The notes under the pieces: model-generated
What the model was told of the DNA's origin: nothing
Database searches by the model: none
What the model saw: the letters and a program-made list of their open reading frames with translations, nothing else
Made by a program: the position numbers and the translations under genes
Assembly (NCBI RefSeq): GCF_026391055.1
Contig: NZ_JAPLET010000022.1
Coordinates: 897,648-961,647 of the forward strand
DNA: 64,000 bases
Source: Spirosoma sp.
GTDB lineage: Bacteria > Bacteroidota > Bacteroidia > Cytophagales > Spirosomataceae
Direction of reading: 5' to 3'
In this document: one piece after another, positions 63,084 through 64,000 of the stretch
Layout of the letters: every line of letters starts with the position of its first letter
Position numbering within the stretch: the stretch's first letter is position 1

Positions 63084-63626
63084 ATGAAGCCGCTTCAGAT
63101 TCGCTTAACCACCCTTACGATTTTTGTTCTGGCAACTGCTCTGTTCAGACTAGTGCCTCACTGGTATAACTTTACGCCAATTGCGGCCCTCGCCCTATTC
63201 GGCGCTTCCCGATTTGAGCGCAAGTGGCTGGGTCTCGCCGTACCAATGGCCGCCATGCTTCTGAGCGACAGCCTGATCGGATTTCACGGCAATATGGGCG
63301 CGGTTTATGTCAGCTTCGGTCTTACCTGGCTTCTTGGCCTTTGGGCTTTACAACAGCCAACGGCCGGGCGTATTGCAGCAGCTTCGGTAACTTCGTCGAT
63401 ACTGTTTTTTCTGGTGACAAACTTTTCAGTTTGGTATGGCAGTACGTTTTATCCACAAACGGCGGCTGGTCTATTAGGCTGCTACACGGCCGGACTGGCG
63501 TTCTATAACGGCACTTCATTCTTTCTGAACGGCCTTCTGGGCGACCTCTTCTTTAGTGCTGTATTATTCGGCGCTTACTATCTGCTTCAGCAGCGGTACT
63601 CCGTGCTGAAGCCCGCCAGAAACTAA
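63084..63626 (+). CDS. DUF6580-like membrane protein (180 aa)
   Basis: Six membrane segments, Arg/His-rich N-terminus (RLVPHWYNFTPIAALALFGASRF) and conserved NFTP and GNM motifs. DUF6580/ECF-S-like proteins in Bacteroidota often accompany vitamin uptake, and the family commonly follows a cobalamin riboswitch, but no riboswitch is visible here. Substrate unknown. Confidence 0.65.
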   Translation: MKPLQIRLTTLTIFVLATALFRLVPHWYNFTPIAALALFGASRFERKWLGLAVPMAAMLLSDSLIGFHGNMGAVYVSFGLTWLLGLWALQQPTAGRIAAASVTSSILFFLVTNFSVWYGSTFYPQTAAGLLGCYTAGLAFYNGTSFFLNGLLGDLFFSAVLFGAYYLLQQRYSVLKPARN

Positions 63627-63646
63627 TGCTTCTTGTGCTTTTTAAT

Positions 63647-63691
63647 CGACTCCCACCGATTCAGTCATGCACTGATCATCGGCGGGAGTCG
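63647..63691. terminator. Convergent terminator
   Basis: CGACTCCC-ACCGAT pairs with ATCGG-C-GGGAGTCG (one mismatch), followed by a T-rich stretch, between convergent genes. Confidence 0.8.
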
Positions 63692-63729
63692 TTGTATTTG
63701 AGCCCCTCCCTCAAACGAAAAGCACTCTC

Positions 63730-64000
63730 CTATCGCAGACTGCCATATTTCCGATTGATCAGTTCGGCCACCAGGCCTGTCCAGCCCGTCTGATGACTGG
63801 CGCCTACTCCCCGCCCGTTATCGCCATCGAAGTATTCATAAAAAAGTACGTAATCCCGAAAATTGGGGTCTTTGTACTTCGGATGCTTTCCAAAAGATGG
63901 GCGTTCCCCATTGGCGTCCAGTGTGAACAGGCTAATGAGTCGATTGTTCAGCTCTCTAGCCACCTCTCTGAGAGTTATCTGCTGACCGGAGCCTATAGGA
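63730..64000 (-). CDS. Glycosidase, C-terminal part (5' end off the window)
   Basis: The open frame runs through the right edge. Visible C-terminus: [51 protein letters not shown]. The [19 protein letters not shown] block is a conserved end of GH63/MGH1-like glucosidases and glucosylglycerate hydrolases. Confidence 0.7.
   Translation of the reverse strand, partial: PIGSGQQITLREVARELNNRLISLFTLDANGERPSFGKHPKYKDPNFRDYVLFYEYFDGDNGRGVGASHQTGWTGLVAELINRKYGSLR

Noticed and set aside
63084..63626. Cobalamin riboswitch upstream of the DUF6580-like gene
   Set aside because: I found no convincing B12-box or conserved riboswitch core in 62,860-63,083.

Overview
The window looks like chromosome of a member of the Bacteroidota, probably a Cytophagales genus such as Spirosoma. 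The tmRNA tag reads GEYNYAMAA, start codons lack strong Shine-Dalgarno sequences, and LytTR regulators, an IntDOT-type recombinase and DUF4494, DUF4884, DUF5977 and DUF3850 proteins typical of Bacteroidota phages are present. These family assignments come from reading the translations, not from searches.

Three blocks can be separated. (1) About 1-11,640 is the right-hand, early part of a first prophage-like element. Nearly all genes are on the minus strand and packed with ATGA-type overlaps: a LytTR regulator, a winged-helix replication-type protein, an HNH endonuclease, DUF4494, Cys-rich and membrane microproteins and a cluster of tRNA-like structures. A divergent plus-strand repressor closes the element. 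(2) About 11,625-49,990 is a complete second prophage of about 38.3 kb. It runs from a tyrosine recombinase at the left end, through a leftward operon of morphogenesis and lysis genes, to an early region with SSB and LytTR and a plus-strand repressor at the right end. A 15-bp direct repeat (11,625-11,639 and 49,976-49,990) and a 12-bp inverted arm repeat mark its ends, so the two prophages appear to sit in tandem in one attachment site. (3) About 50,000-64,000 is host chromosome: an ACS-family MFS transporter, an FKBP lipoprotein, an amidohydrolase, hemF, an AlbA_2 protein, tmRNA, an alpha/beta hydrolase, an sdpR-sdpI type pair with visible operators, a DUF6580-like membrane protein and the 3' part of a glycosidase.

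The second prophage has a striking sequence style. CTCG/CGAG words saturate its coding regions, except for two AT-rich plus-strand cargo genes (34,797 and 48,878). Its structural region is divided into many transcription units by strong terminators. Nine of these units begin with a shared two-part element, minus-strand GTCCTTT then, at a fixed distance of 24 bp, TTTG or TTTC, lying 3-34 nt ahead of the start codon. This looks like a phage-specific promoter family and is the most promising new system in the window. Early genes of the same phage share a different leader element, CAACCAAATTTCCAAA. The morphogenesis genes are in an unusual order: lysis, portal-like, adaptor, tail, fibre, protease, scaffold, capsid, terminase.

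Other notable points are a spanin-like overlapping gene pair, two separate lysis-type modules, a 510-bp duplication in an SGNH-esterase tail fibre, a class I tRNA-like gene with an over-long anticodon arm, a microprotein family sharing PGPWTL, and conserved early-gene synteny between the two prophages.
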